This document shows, in pieces, positions 13,601 through 26,830 of a stretch of 64,000 nucleotides of DNA (position 1 is its first letter; the number at the start of each line of letters is the position of its first letter). The position numbers and the translations under genes were made by a program. The notes beneath the pieces are model-generated. The model searched no databases. It was not told the DNA's origin and saw only the letters and a list, made by a program, of their open reading frames with translations. The stretch lies in NCBI GenBank assembly GCA_900708905.1, contig CAADRB010000002.1, forward strand, positions 3,855,480-3,919,479. The letters run 5' to 3'. Origin of the DNA: Hymenolepis diminuta (taxonomy: Eukaryota > Platyhelminthes > Cestoda > Cyclophyllidea > Hymenolepididae).

Positions 13601-16600
13601 ATTTTAAATTGATGCTACTGTCAAAACTGCAGAGCGCATGAAGAAATTTTGAAAATACAAATTGAATGCAAATTTTTTGTTCTAGAAAATTATCATCCAG
13701 TGTAATTACCCACAATGCTGCCCCGTTAAGATTAAATTTCTGTCTTAAGTAACCCAAATATAACAAACCAATACAAAGAAAATCAACTACAGTATGAGAT
13801 CAAAAGAAGTTTTCACTTATTCTCATTTTGCTCCTATTTTCCTCCACTGAATTGGATATTGAAAGCAATACATCACTTTGTACTCTGATAAGAAGGGATC
13901 ATTTTGATCAATCGAGATTAACAATAAAATGATTTAAGAAAATTCACATTTAAATACGAATCTCCATACCATGCAGATCTTATCCTTAAGAGAAATTCGA
14001 TTTCTAACACACTTTCTGTTGACCAGACTTAAACTCTGCACTTGACCATACCTATCACTGGATGAGCATTGACCTCGTGACTCCTGACTCAGAAAACGTG
14101 CATTTTGGTCACAAGACTGATTTCCAACACACGCCAGATAATTTAATCTAAACTCCAGCGCTATAGACCTTTTAATTGAACGGAGTGGGAATGTATGAAG
14201 GTATATCCTTTCTAAACGAAGGACTGATGCTTAAGAGAAGACAACACTATTCAAGAATCAAACATCCAAATCCTTCGAAAACCAGATCAGGTACGAGATC
14301 TGTGTGACTAACTAAGGTCGACGTACTTTAAAAACAATCTTTAAACATATTTAAATTTCCATTACACTTACTATTTAAAACCGATGGAAAAATACGATTA
14401 GAAAATGTGACTGAAAACATAGCACATATATATCAATTGAAAGAAAAAGTAGGAACAAGTCATCCTTCTTATTTCATAAATGCGATTTCCAACCGCCGAA
14501 AACCGCACTTTAAACTCCGGTGGAATAAAATTCTCAATTATACTGAGAGGAACGCCATGGAAACGTAAAGAACTGGAGTTCGGGATAAGAACAAACCATT
14601 CAAGGGCACAATTACTAAATAACACCAATCTCTTCCAGTTTGAATTGATTGATTTAATTAAACAAATGAACCGCTTTAGAAATTCCAGCACTTAAAACGA
14701 CATCCCAGCATATTTGACTTACACTTCTTATCACTAAAAACTCAGAAACCAATAGAGATACTCACCCAGACGTAGATGGTGATCCAGGTGAGAGGGAGGC
14801 GGGAGTTGTGTCGCCCGAAGCAACGGTGCTATGGTTGACGGTGGCAGGGGGCGCGACAACTCCCAACCGGGGTGGACCAAAGGGGAAGCCGGGGCCTGCA
14901 GACAACTTGGCTGCTAATTCATCCTGAAAAGGTAAGAGGACAAAGCATAAAGCAAGCTATGAAAAATCGGAAATTATAGGATTATTATAACATAGGAAGA
15001 ACTTGATCGGCGCATTTAACTCACAAGTTCTAAACTTCATCGAGCTACTAAATATCGATAAGAGCTAGAAGATGAAGTTAGTCTCAGGCTGTGAAGTGCA
15101 ATCTCAAAGAACAGTGAAACAGAACGCTTCTAATGCAGAGAGAATCGCATTACAGAAAGGAAATTAAGGCTTCTGATACTATACTTCAAATGCGATGAAA
15201 TAAAATAATTTCAAACGCCCCATTTTGAAACTTAAAAAAATACAAGTGTAGTTATGCTGCTGATTAAGGCCAACACGCGTCAACTCCCCGGTGGACTTTT
15301 GAAGGGAAAAAATCATTCAATTTCGAAAAAAGCTGATCAACCAGCCGCCAAATAAAGAGAAAATATTGAAATGAGTTATTCTACTTGAGCTGGCCAATAA
15401 ACAGATTCGTACAGTGGTTCTAGTTGCTTAAAAAATTCGCTTAAGGGAAGAAAGCACTTCAACATTAAAGAATCCCAACCTTTCGGTGATCATCAAGCAT
15501 GCACTTAAGCTCTCCAACAATAAAAATTTCGAACTGTCCGACTCGGATAAGAAACAGGAAGTAAGGCCATAGTTAGAATAAACTAGGCAACACGAGAAGG
15601 AAATCTTTGGTGAAATCAATCTATTATGACTGGAAAGGACTGAACAAATCAACTTTACTCACTCAAGTGATGAATTCAAAGACGTGAAGTACATATGTAA
15701 CTGAAATCCATCGACCCTAACTGTAGAATAATCTTCGCAGAAAGCAGGAAAAGTGCTTCAATCAAGAATAGATAACTCCACTGCAATTGTAACGAATTTT
15801 AATTTCTACAAATGCCCCATTTCAGGAGACTTCAAATTTTATAATAGATTTGTGGTTAAGGCATTTTCTTTCTTGGTGAATTAAAGCATAGTCTAACCCG
15901 CTTGGTGAGAAACTACTTCATAGAACACCAACCACCCCAGAAGACAATAAAAAGACCGAAACACATCGATTTTGAGCTCAATAAAGAACACCAATGTTAA
16001 ATCCCATCTCGGTTTCAAGACCTTAAATCCACGATTTTACTAATCCATCTAACGTTAATCAACTACCAACTTGCAAATAAACGGTCTTGTTACTGTGGTG
16101 TCAGAGATCATATGGTCATTGCAAGTGAAAGTAAACATGTGTGAAAGTGCACGCACTGAAATTTACTTATGGTACTTATATTAAAACTGATACCTCTCGA
16201 TCTATTGTAACAGGCGTATGTTAACGATGTCAGCTTGTAAATTCAACCAGGAAGCAAAATATAATAATAAAACGACAAATAACAGGCATTATAAACGTCA
16301 TCTGTTGTCATCCTTGATTGACGGTAATTAGAAATTTGATTACTAGCGGACAGTAGGGGAAAGTAAATACATGCGAACAAGCGCAAAATAACAGAAATCG
16401 AAAAAGGAAAATTTCATCCTAAAAATCATATCAAACATAGGGACAAGCAGGACAATAAGAATTTTGAAATCAAAACAGAAGAGAAATTATTCGAAGCACT
16501 GTTCAAATGAAGAATTTGTTTATTTAGCTAATCTCAGATTTAAGTAAAACATACGTCTACCTCAAAGTGCTATTGAGATGACCATTATTTTTTTCGATCA

Positions 16601-19600
16601 ATCGAACGCAAGTAAATTTAACAAACTTTAATAGCCTAAATGAAAGGGCATCAAACAGGGGACGGACCGACCTCTCGAATCAACTTTATAACCGGAAAGG
16701 TGATCTAATTCCCCAATAAACTAACAATTAAAGACTCGGTAAATTTTAAAACAAATCTATGTCTAACATTTAGACTAGAAATTTCTGTAAAGATTTCAAA
16801 TTTACCGCTAGGAAAGTACGATCCATTTTTAACATGAGTATCTTGTGTAACACTTACCAGTTATATTCACTTTTACCTTAAATTTCATCAAAAATTGGGA
16901 AAAGTTTGGAGCTCTGTTCTACTAAAACGCCAGTTATAAGTAACATACTGCCTTGGGTAGTGATGTTCAGAGATCAAATACTAAATTATATGCATCTAAC
17001 GGTAAAATAATCGATATCCTCATAGGAGATTTCATATATTTAGTTATTAATAATCAGACGTACTTGCAAGGGCACTGTTTAGTATACAAGTTGAATTAGA
17101 GAATTGGCGACCCCATACATCATGAATATTAAATTAAACTGGGAATAGCAACACTTATACAGCATATTACCAAACTATGCTAGCCCTAGCTGGGAAAGGT
17201 AGAAACGAAAGCGATTAACAGGAAATACAAGCGATAATATGACAAAATAGAGTTTACCTTAAAATTGCTTTTCATGAGCTTCAAAGAAATGAGATAGAAA
17301 AAAGTCACTAATGTGTCTTTGAATAAACCACGACCCGAGAAAGAGCCTAGAAGCACTACAACTGCTACTTCTATGCGGCGAATAAATACACACAGGCTAT
17401 CACTACCACCACTATGTGTAAACGAATTGAGGAAGCGCGCGCGCACAGACGTGTGAAGGGCGGCTATTGGTGAACGCAGTGATATATACTCATGATGCAC
17501 ACATGCATGCATCGCTTACCAAGCACTCAGATTTGCCAATTGGTGGTGCGTAAGTATAACCCAAAACACGTGAGTGGACAGACAAACTCACGCGTGAGTA
17601 GAATTAACTAATGAACGATAGAGACAGGCAGGTGCGTGCGTTTGTATAAGCGCATTGGCGACATATGCACAAAAATAGGCTTGCTTGCACCACTTACCAT
17701 TCTTGTGGCAGGAATTCTATTGTAGCTAGAACAGCAATCCAATCACAATTTGAACTTTGATACTTAGGTCTCTTTACTTATAGGTTAAAAGGTTGGATAT
17801 TAAGATATCTGCTAATAAGGAAGCGATTGAGTATGAGTCTCCCAATATGAAACGATCTAAATACCGTTAAAAATTTCTAAGTTTGTTGAAGGTAAACGTT
17901 TACCGAAGGTCATTTTCGGAAAAGGAAACAGTATCCTGGACCCTCTCTGATTGGTAAGCTCTTATTTTATCAGTCTAGCAGACTGTACTAACTATTAGGA
18001 TTCTAAGCGACTGGATATGCACGGAAGTGTGTCGAATCAGTTACCTTTGACTTGGCAGATAATTTATTGATTGAAATACAAGTGTTACACAATCTCATAA
18101 GGAAAAACACTGTTTTAATTATTAATTACAAATTGAAAGTTTCCCATTCGTATTCAAGTGTTCAAAGATAGAAGCATGTTTAAGCCTTAAATGTTACAAG
18201 ATTTTAAACTTTGTTAACTTTGAAAAATCATGCAAAGAAGCGACTGTGCATGATGTAAAATTTGCACAAACAATGTCGTAGTGTTTCTCAAAATCAAACA
18301 AAACAAAATTTGGTAAATGAAGATTACTTTTTGACAAAGTAACTAACTAATAACAATTTCCTACTAACAAATAGTAAGTAGCAAATACATGATCAGCCGA
18401 ACCAAAAATCCAGACCACCGTCAGTGTTTATGTCTGGTGGATAGTAAATAAAACGGCCGACAAATGAAAATGACCAATATCAATGTACTTTATTATCAAC
18501 TGTCTTTGAAGTGCCTTAATTTTCCGCTAAGGTTTCTAAGAATTCTGACTTAACAAATAGAAAAGTGATCTTAAAATAAGTAGATATTTCTATGCCTCAC
18601 AATAACGGTAAAAACCGCACAGCGAGAAGTTTGAATGTTTAATTTAAAAACTCTCCATAACCAACGTCTGGCTAATTGAATTACCATAATTATTATTTCA
18701 TTCGTATTAATGCAGGATTAGTTGTAATTTCTAAACACGACAAGCAGCGAAATAGTCCAAGAAGATCGGATGGAAGTAAAGAATAAGAGTCAAACATCTA
18801 TGAGCCATGATTCATTTGAACTCGAAATTCATTAGGCTTTCCGTTTTTCATTTAATAAGTACAGTTGCATAATGTCATGACGTTTCAAGGTCAAAGTTAA
18901 CAATCAACCCTTACATTCTGGAGTGGTAGTTCTTGTCCACGATGTTCGGAGTTTATTTACCAGTAAAAAATTGAGGACGATCACAACATTTCGATATTAT
19001 CTCCCTATTCTGGTATTTGGAAACAGCTTGCGTGCCTTATTATCATTCTAAGATAAATCTGGTTGAATAAATGGAACAACTCGATGTTTTGCGTCTTTGT
19101 CTAATAGAAACTATTACCTCATCCATCGCTAAAGCTTAGATGAATTAATGTATTCGGAACTTATATGCATCAGACATAGAGCCCCTACTAGCAAAAATGT
19201 TCAATGGCTATAGGAAGAGGAGTTTCAAACACATATCTTGGGAGAAAGGGAGATATTTTGTGGACCTAATTGATTGAGGGACTTGCATTTTGGCCCTAAC
19301 TAAAGCTACCGTTACACAATCAGTATTAAATAAGTACGCTTTAGATGTCTTCCCAAAGATGGATCTTGAAAATATTTCCTACTATCCTTATCACATATCC
19401 CATCGTAGATCATTAATATTTTTAACTTGTACGAAGATGCTTACGTCTGGTGGATAGTAAAAAACCTAAAAATGGAAGCGATTAATGACACAATTTATAG
19501 ACTATGTATTGACTACCTGTTAGGTGCCCTAAGGTTATGTTGACTTTTATTAAGAATTCTGATTAGATAAATGGAAAATGTCATCAAATGAATTAATGAA

Positions 19601-22600
19601 TCACGGTCTAACAATTATATGGAATCAGAGGCTATGGAGTTTGATAACTATCGATGCACATTCAATGAATAAAATGGCCAACCGTGCTGAATAAATGATC
19701 GATAAATAGGAGAAAGAAAGAGATTTCCTGAGAGAGAAACAAGAATGTGTAGAGGACAAGGTTGAGTTATGGAAAATACTACTATCGTCCTGTATGACAG
19801 GGCTTTAGGAAGCGCAGAGAAATGGAGAGAGAGGTACAAAAGGAATGTAAGTAGATGCGATGACAAAGAGATCCAATGTGAGTATGGTTACCCAGAGAAT
19901 ATATATACATACGTCACTTCCACCAGTGGTCTTTAAGAAAGGTTGTGATTGGAACATGAAATGATGTCACTACGTACGTTGGCCAATCAGAGGCTCGAGT
20001 TTATATCAACATCGGGTGATTAAGTGTAAGTCAGGTATATAGAATTTTGAACTAGATATAATAGAGGCAAAAGTTTAGAAACTAATTAAATATTGCGCCA
20101 CAAATTAAGTAGAAGAGAAACTAAGGCGCCTGAAGTGTGTATATTTAATGCACTGACTTAAAAAAAAATAGGTGCTGCAAACATCTTCCTTCAATGGGCC
20201 CTAGAATTATTATCAATGCCAATATATACTTAGCTGAATGCTGAATAGGAAGAAAATTTCCCTTTAAAGAATCCGTATTTCTTATTTTTCTCCGATCAAG
20301 AAACAATCTCTATTTCTCCATCTTCAGCGCTAAACTACGTGCAAATGAAGCTAATCTGTGAGACAGAATCATATACACGTTAAAAGAGCCATTAAAAATC
20401 ACCTTCATCAATAAAATATCTTGAAAAAAGAGGAGATATTCATTACTCGCCACCTCCTCCCCCCCCCCCTGACTGATTAGCTCGCGTTTGACTAGAACCA
20501 ATCCATGATATTTGACGTGGCAGACGAGCACACGTCATCGTTACGCCGTAAGCAAAGCCTAATGAAGAGAGTATAAACAAAAACTCACTCGAAATCGGCT
20601 CGATGTAACAGGTACAGAAGGTGAAGATTCAGTTAAATTACCAACAGAACTGGCATGATTAACAGTTTGGCTATCCACGCCATTTTCTCTGAAATAAACC
20701 AAATAAACAACAAAATAAGAACGAGGTTGTGCATTTTTATAAAAATAAGCAAAAGGTTATCTAAAGTGGATGAACGAAAATAAAACAGGGGTCCGTTTTT
20801 TGTAAAGAACGATGCATTAGAGCCTGTAAAGCAGACCAAGCGTTACTATTAGGAGAGCACGAGATCTAGTGAACAGAGCATGAGACACCACTGTAGCTAC
20901 AGGCGGGGAATTATAAATGCAAATAGAACCAGTGAGATCATATGAACGTCCCCAATCGAGATAGAAAAAAGCGTAAAGGTAGTGACAACGAAAATTTTGC
21001 TAACTAGTTCTAGCATGTTTGGTGAAGCAAATCTTCAACTGCACATTTTCTATGAAAATATGGTTAAGAAAAAACATTTTTGATATGATTGTCCACTTAA
21101 TGACCTTCAAACCTAAGATCAAATATTGCAATAAAAAAGACCTTAAGAATAAATGTTGAAATTTTTACAGTGATTTATGAGAGAAGTAGCCGCAGGTTAA
21201 GGCCCTTCAGGGGAAGGTGGATGCAGAATGTCAAATTTTGAAACAGCTCAATAGTGGTAGAATATACTTTAATCTCCGTAAGCACAACAGGGCAGATGTT
21301 TATGGATTCGAGCTGAGAGAATTGAATTTAAGTTCTTCATTGATATCTCGAACATTTCATAAACTAAGTTTACAAAAAGGTGAAAACGAGTATCCGAGAT
21401 TATTCTAGGGGAGTGAACGAGTTTCTCTTTAATGTAATAGAAGGTAAGATTTTCTATTTAGCTAAAGCTAAGTGAGTAAAATTCATCAGTGTTCACCCCG
21501 AATCAAGTATTAACATCTCACTCTTCGCACCTTTTGTTCAACTCATACGCCTGATAGCAACTACAACTGACATTTATTTACTGAATATAGTTATTAATAA
21601 ATAAATGATAAATACCACTACATTGAAAAGAAAATAAGGTTAGGTCATAAGGACAAGAAATCAATAAAATCACCAACATTATATGAGTTGTTATGAGTCA
21701 TGAGGCAAAAATAAATAAGGCGTTTGAAATTCGAAATCCATCTATTGGATCCAGAAGAATGTTTATCATTTTTTTAGAATTTAAATGCCATATCTACAAC
21801 AATTATATGAAAATAAATACTTCTTTAGCAAGAATTCAAATAAGGACAATGTTAATATTAGATTTATGTGTCAAGACGGAGATATATACCTGAAATATAA
21901 GTTAATTTGAATAAGTTATAAGGCCATGTAGGGAATAAAACTAAACAAATAAATAGTTTAACTAAAAATCGATTAAAATAAATGTTAGCAAACTCTTAAA
22001 CAAATCGCTACGTTAAAGCGTACATTATTCAGTTGGAATGGCTTGTGGGCAGTTCGTATTTACCACAGATTGAATTTTGTTAGAAGCCACGCCAACTATT
22101 AATGTGTATTTATAATAACAATATGACTGTTTCAACCACAACTTGCTCAAATATCAAACTAAAATCTCCGCAGATGTATATGAGCAATCTATTGGGATTG
22201 AGACAAAAGAAAGAAATCAAAAATCGTTAGAACAGATACTAAGATGACAATGGTATGCATAAAGAAATATGAAGAACTATAGTATTATTAATGAAAAAGG
22301 TAATGTGTCATGATTACACACTGAACAAAATCAGATATTATGAGGCAATGAGATGAAAGTATATTACAAATTCATAGAAACATTGACACAATTCGTCATA
22401 CAATTCGACAAATGTTCCAAATTCCGGTAAACTATCCATAACCACTAGAAATAAAATCCAACTAGAACTGGCACCAATGACCAAGTTGGGAAACATAATA
22501 ATGAAAAAAAATGTGTTTTCATAAATAGAAGTTAAGACAGCAAGGTAGTACAAAATTATACACCGATGCGAGTGAAATATCCCTCCCTAAAAATGCCTTA

Positions 22601-23859
22601 GGGCTACGGGAATATAAAATTCGTACGTACAAATATCACCATGGGAGTGTAAGAAGGTCAAGGGGAAATTCAATATTAAAAATAGCGAAAATATATGCCA
22701 GCATAATATACAAGTTATAAATGAAAACTAATACTTTTAAAATAAATTTTCGTGTTGGAAAAGGAGATCATTAGAATTTCAGTTGTATGCTAAATTAACC
22801 GTGTATTTTGCATGAGAAAGCAGAAAAATTTTAAAACTCCTAATCATGAGAAACAAATAAACGCATGGAGAAAAAGAAGGACAATTCAAGGAGTAGGAGT
22901 AACAAGGGTGAAAGTTTAAGAAACAGGAGAGCCCTATATCATCAGGTAATCTGCTTTCTCAAATTAAAGTTTAATGGAGCCAATCTCATCTTTTCGTGAT
23001 CTTCCATTACCACGAATTACGTATGAAAATATGACCATTAACTATCAGAGAAAGTAAGGTAAAGCTTTCGGATAACTTAATGGTATCTCATAAGACAAAT
23101 AAAAAAAGCAAGTTCATTTAACAGACATTTCAACAGTACATGACAGCAATTAACAGCATAATAACTTTAAACGATAAAATGGTGGAAAACAGAACTGAGT
23201 GATAGAAATGAGAGAAAACTCTTTCCCCACTAATATAGAAGATATTGAAAATAAATTAGAGAACTATAACATTTTCAAACACAAATATTATGCGAATTCA
23301 CAAAAGTAGTGAGAAGATACAATCTTGAAAAGTGCACGGTTAAAAATAGAAATAAATAGCTAGGGTAATAGCACATCTACCAGAATGAAAATATTAATAA
23401 GCAGTTAAAGAATCTTATAAATAACATCTGTTCAGAAGCTACACAAATAGTGATAAATTATGTTAAAACGGTGTTTTAAAATAATTATTTACATTGAAGC
23501 GAAAGCAAATAGAATTAAACTTAAAGAAATTTTGATGATACTAGGAATTACCTCAAAATTTAACTAAAATATGTGACTAAATTTTAATTTGATACAGAAA
23601 AAAGGTAATCCAACATAGCATTGCAATATGTAAACAAACATCTTACCCAACTTTCAATGAAGAATTATTAGAATACATGTTATTTGATGTAGTTCTATTT
23701 AAATCATCCATAGAACCATGGGGTTTTTCCTTCTTCGAAGAAGTGTGGTCTCTCCCAAAGGCACTTCTAATGTAGCTAGCAAATCTTGAGAAGGGACTTC
23801 GGATTTTCGCTATTTGAATAATGTTATTTAATTCGCACTTACGTATTTTACTTTCATCC
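7615..23859 (-). CDS. Unrecognised Ser/Pro-rich protein, 3' part (five exons)
   Basis: Product not recognised. Five exons join in phase on the minus strand: 23647-23859, 20589-20688, 14766-14923, 9248-9745 and 7615-8161 (TGA/TAA check: stop TAA at 7615-7617), giving about 504 residues. The 5' part was not found; the first exon listed begins after an acceptor, with one leftover base. The most structured part is the first exon (KIRSPFSRFASYIRSAFGRD), basic and possibly helical. Exon 3 begins DELAAKLSAGPGFPFGPPRLG-like sequence, Pro/Gly-rich. The rest is low-complexity Ser, Pro, Glu and Lys, with many SP sites (SPSHSPTPSPSAMRSS), as in cytoskeletal or scaffold tails. No catalytic motif, membrane segment or signal peptide is visible. 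Introns run from 1.1 to 5.8 kb and carry transposon remnants. I considered neuron navigator-like and CARMIL-like proteins but cannot support either. Confidence 0.72.
8575..8720 (-). repeat. SINE-like copy (truncated)
   Basis: On the minus strand it has GAGATCATGGATTCAGCATGC, matching the B-box region of the copy at 1060-1275 (GAGATCATGGGTTCAAC), followed by a body with a TTCGAGAAGAATGCTAGAAA block. It lies in the last intron of the Ser/Pro-rich gene. Boundaries are approximate. Confidence 0.45.
11195..11330 (+). repeat. Intronic direct repeat, unit 1
   Basis: Matches 11725-11815 in the same orientation: TCTCGACAGAAGTCAGCTTG and CACAAATACAAATACTTGG, then CCACCCGGTATTTGATTTTG. Unit 2 has TCTCGACTAGTGGGACTT, CACAAATACAAATTTGG and CCACCCAGTATTGGATGATG. 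It lies inside the 9746-14765 intron. No product was recognised. Confidence 0.5.
11725..11815 (+). repeat. Intronic direct repeat, unit 2
   Basis: Shorter, diverged partner of 11195-11330, about 500 bp downstream. The pair may be two fragments of one mobile element related to the gypsy remnant 1 kb further on, but that is a guess. Confidence 0.5.
12690..13010 (+). pseudogene. Ty3/gypsy-type integrase C-terminal remnant
   Basis: Retrotransposon Pol remnant in an intron of the minus-strand gene, in the opposite orientation. Reading across frame changes, the conserved C-terminal integrase pattern appears: a GVFTLGDLVC block (about 12820-12855), then ARDLRTGHFWKAGDVVRRQG and KVFYEIQTNDYLHQA (about 12850-12950), then HRNHLEPR (about 12950-12980). 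This fits the known pattern of GD.V...D.R.G..W..G.V..R.G..Y.V, followed by H.NQL.PR. There are at least two frameshifts, one near 12855 and one near 12950. Upstream, FLSTYP (about 12720) fits the weakly conserved start of that region. Reverse transcriptase, protease and LTRs were not found, so this is a fragment. Confidence 0.78.
14035..14120 (-). repeat. SINE-like copy (head and B-box part)
   Basis: On the plus strand CTTGACCATACCTATCACTGG, cut here to its key part CTTGACCAT..CACTGG, aligns with CTTGACCATTCCACTCACTGG of the copy at 1060-1275. It is followed by the TTGACC...ACTC B-box complement. It is therefore a minus-strand copy of the same family, in the intron before the exon at 14766. 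Confidence 0.45.
18430..18580 (+). repeat. Intronic direct repeat, unit 1
   Basis: Shares GTCTGGTGGATAGTAAA and a later TAAGAATTCTGA block with 19443-19590, at similar spacing. No coding frame. Confidence 0.45.
19443..19590 (+). repeat. Intronic direct repeat, unit 2
   Basis: Diverged partner of 18430-18580, about 1 kb downstream. It begins GTCTGGTGGATAGTAAAAAA and ends with TAAGAATTCTGATTAGATAA. Confidence 0.45.
20689..23646 (-). other. Intron of the Ser/Pro-rich gene
   Basis: A 3.0-kb AT-rich intron. Its borders are a GTAAGA donor after 23647 and a TTTATTTCAG acceptor before 20688. I recognised no exon or element inside it. Confidence 0.5.
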
Positions 23860-25149
23860 CTGTGAAACATTGCTAATAAATCTTGGAAAATTGAACTTCA
23901 GAAAAAATATAGGAAATATCAGGCGCCTATGACCTTGGAGGTTAGCCAATTCAATGTGTGTTTTTAAACAATGATTCAGTGTAGAGTCGTGGTTCAATAT
24001 ATCTATGAAAAAAATTTTCTTGAATATATTCGCTAATATTATTCTGAATATTTGAACAATCTAATCACAATATTTTAATTTGAGTATCGAGGTCGAAATA
24101 TTAATTTTTCTCAATTACATCTTCTCAGATCTCGAAGAACATGGCGCATCTTGCGTTTTATTCAGATTTTTATCCTAGATCAAGATCTTTCCATGTTTTT
24201 TATTTTAACGCACTTCAATAGTAATACGTTTATTATTTTTGCAAATAAAACTTGACGTATGTCTGATTAATATTTGAATTTAATATTAAATGAAACTTCT
24301 AGTCTTTATCGGATCAAATTCTTAACATATCCTGATGAAGGTGACATTGCTACTTGCAAATTTATACTCTGTATTATTGTCAGCGTTATTGCAGCGAAAT
24401 CCGCGCTTTTACATTACGCAGGCAATTACATATGAATATCTCATTCACCTTCGATAAAGAGCTCACAAAACCGATTTAGTACCGAAGGCAAACTCATTGT
24501 TTGAAACTGAGATGGGATGACTTGGATGATGGGCAAATTTAGACACGTGAACTACATCTTTAGGGAATTCTTCGCCGAGTGGCGTTTATGGATTTGAATA
24601 TTAATACAATGTTATATATTTTGAAAGATCATGCTAGAAATGCGATCATTGATTATAAATTGATCCTGATGAAATTAGAATACAAATTTTAGCTTCGATT
24701 CCAGTGAGAACGTATTTATTGAACGGAAGTGGCGAAATGTTGGCAGTGTCACATCTTAATTTATAAAATGTTTTATGGCGGAAACCTTATAGGACAAGTC
24801 CTGACATTATGTCAAGTCGTGATTAATGCAACTAAGATGTCACCGAAATACTGTTAGGTGCCAATTGGAGAATATAATGGATAGAGTTTCCCAGATCCAG
24901 TAGAAGATAGAGAGCCTGAAACTCAAATGACGAATTAATTTAAGGAAAGCACAGTGGGAGTAAAGTATAAAGGAGGTATTTTGCTGTCTAGTTATTCTCT
25001 AGTGTGGCAATGGCAAGATATCATCCCCAGACACGAGCATTAAAGAACAATCCCCAGGGAGCTCTCTTTTAACAAAATTTGATTTCTTTTAAGGGCACCG
25101 GAAGCATCTGTTTCGACTCCATATCTGTTGTAATCTACCATCTACCATA

Positions 25150-25275
25150 GGATACCGTAACCGACTCTTAGATTTCCTAAGACATTACACTAGTTACAAA
25201 CACGACCCGACAACACCACAATACAATATGACAACCATCATTATCAATACTTGACTTGGGCCTTAGTACTGATTG
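25150..25275 (+). repeat. Direct repeat, unit 1
   Basis: GATACCGTAACCGACTCTTA, then GATTTCCTAAG, then CACTAGTTACAAACACGA. The same order and spacing occurs at 26683. The two copies flank about 1.4 kb, as the ends of an element would, but no internal coding sequence is visible. Confidence 0.6.
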
Positions 25276-26682
25276 GTCGGTTTATATTATGCGCCATTTA
25301 CAACCGTAATGTAAATAAATTAGTTCGAATAAAATGGAATTAAAAGGTAAAAAATAAATAATCTTACATATAAGTATTATTTTAGAAAAAATATTATTTT
25401 TTAATTTGTAACAATACCAAATAACTATGAAGCAATCGTTTTTATCTGTCATGATTCACTAACCCTAAATCGTCTAAACTAATCACATTATGGATTCAAA
25501 TTTAGGGTCAAGAGCAAGTTAAAGTAAGTTAGATCACTAACCAAATATTTTCATGCTATAAAATCATTGATAAATTGCCATATATGTTCTAAATTGATAT
25601 ATTTTACACGGGTCAAATGAAGATTTACATTATGTGATTGTGTGATCAGATGGAAGTTTTATGTAAAGAGCAAAAGAACTTATTCGAAAACGACTCTATA
25701 CAGATTTCCAGATATTTAAATGTTTGAGAACGCGCCAAGTTATCGGTAGATTCTGGAAAAGATCGGAACGCATTTGGTAGAGTTCGAAAGGGTCATTGCA
25801 GAAATATACGTACATATCGAAACCAAAGCTGTCGAGAACTGCCATGCAAAACTCAAATTATCTCGGTTCTTTACTATAGTCGTGAGAGAATTAAGAAACT
25901 GAATGCGAATCTTTGTACATAAATCAAATTTCAAAATAACCACCGGTAACGTGTATTCCTTTTATTATAAAATACCGGTTAATAACGAATATTTCTTTAC
26001 AAGCGAAGAAGATAAGGTAAAATCTAAGATGATGATTTATGTAATTCAGGTCCCCTGAGAGTGTCATATCTGATTAGGTATCTGGAATCCCGTATACTTT
26101 TAGACTTCTAATTTAACATCTATTACTTAGGCCACGTGATCAAAATTAACTTCTTACGGCTATGATCTGTTCTTATTTGTAGGATATGAATGATGACTCT
26201 CTGATATTTCCAGAATTACTCTTTATTCGCATTTTCTATGACAATACTTCGAATTTTCGTCCACGAAGCCGCAGTGACGTCTTTATGTCCCTCTGAAAAA
26301 AAGCTCTTATCTCTCATGTCTTCCCTTTCTATAGCGTCCTCGTTTCACTTAAAAGTACATCTGCGTTCATGTCCTCCAGCGGCCTTACCCAAGTGACTCA
26401 TGTAAAACTGTCTTCGTTTTTCCACTCAAAACATGATGCACGCGTGTCAATTACCGGCGCCTACGCTTCTACCTCATCTCCTCTGTTGCTCAGCCCTCTC
26501 CCCCCCTCTCTCTTCTTACTCGCTTCAGTTTTCGTTGTGGCTTCCCTGAATACATTTTGGTTTAATCAACTCTTGGTATTCTGCTCCACAATTGCCGTTA
26601 GCTCTTACTCGAGCAGCAACAAATTGGCGACTGTTGTTGCTGTTGTTAGCTGCCAGCCGTTAGTTGTTATGTTAAATGCAAC

Positions 26683-26830
26683 AGATACCGTAACTGACCC
26701 TTAGATTCCTTAAGGAATTTCACTAGTTACAAATACGATACAAATACAAAACGACCCAAACCACTATATTAAAATAAAACGCATGTTTTTGGAGCAATAG
26801 GTCAATTTATATTATATATATATATACATA
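26683..26830 (+). repeat. Direct repeat, unit 2
   Basis: GATACCGTAACTGACCCTTA, then GATTCCTTAAG, then CACTAGTTACAAATACGA, about 80-85 percent like unit 1 over roughly 55 bp by eye. It is followed by a (TA)n tract. Confidence 0.6.

Larger units (their letters stand above)
14924..20588 (-). other. Large intron of the Ser/Pro-rich gene
   Basis: The flanking exons join in phase (20589-20688 ends on a complete codon; 14766-14923 begins with GAT). Besides a direct repeat pair (18430-18580 and 19443-19590) I see only AT-rich sequence and a short GC-alternating tract near 17420. No other exon was needed or found. Confidence 0.5.

Noticed and set aside
24450..24600. Minus-strand open segment reading like SHPISVSNNEFAFGTK
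   Set aside because: Considered as a missing exon of the Ser/Pro-rich gene; no convincing acceptor or donor with the needed phase.
26369..26704. 111-codon open frame, plus strand
   Set aside because: Low-complexity Ser/Leu/Val translation of a pyrimidine-rich tract; no domain and no splice partner.
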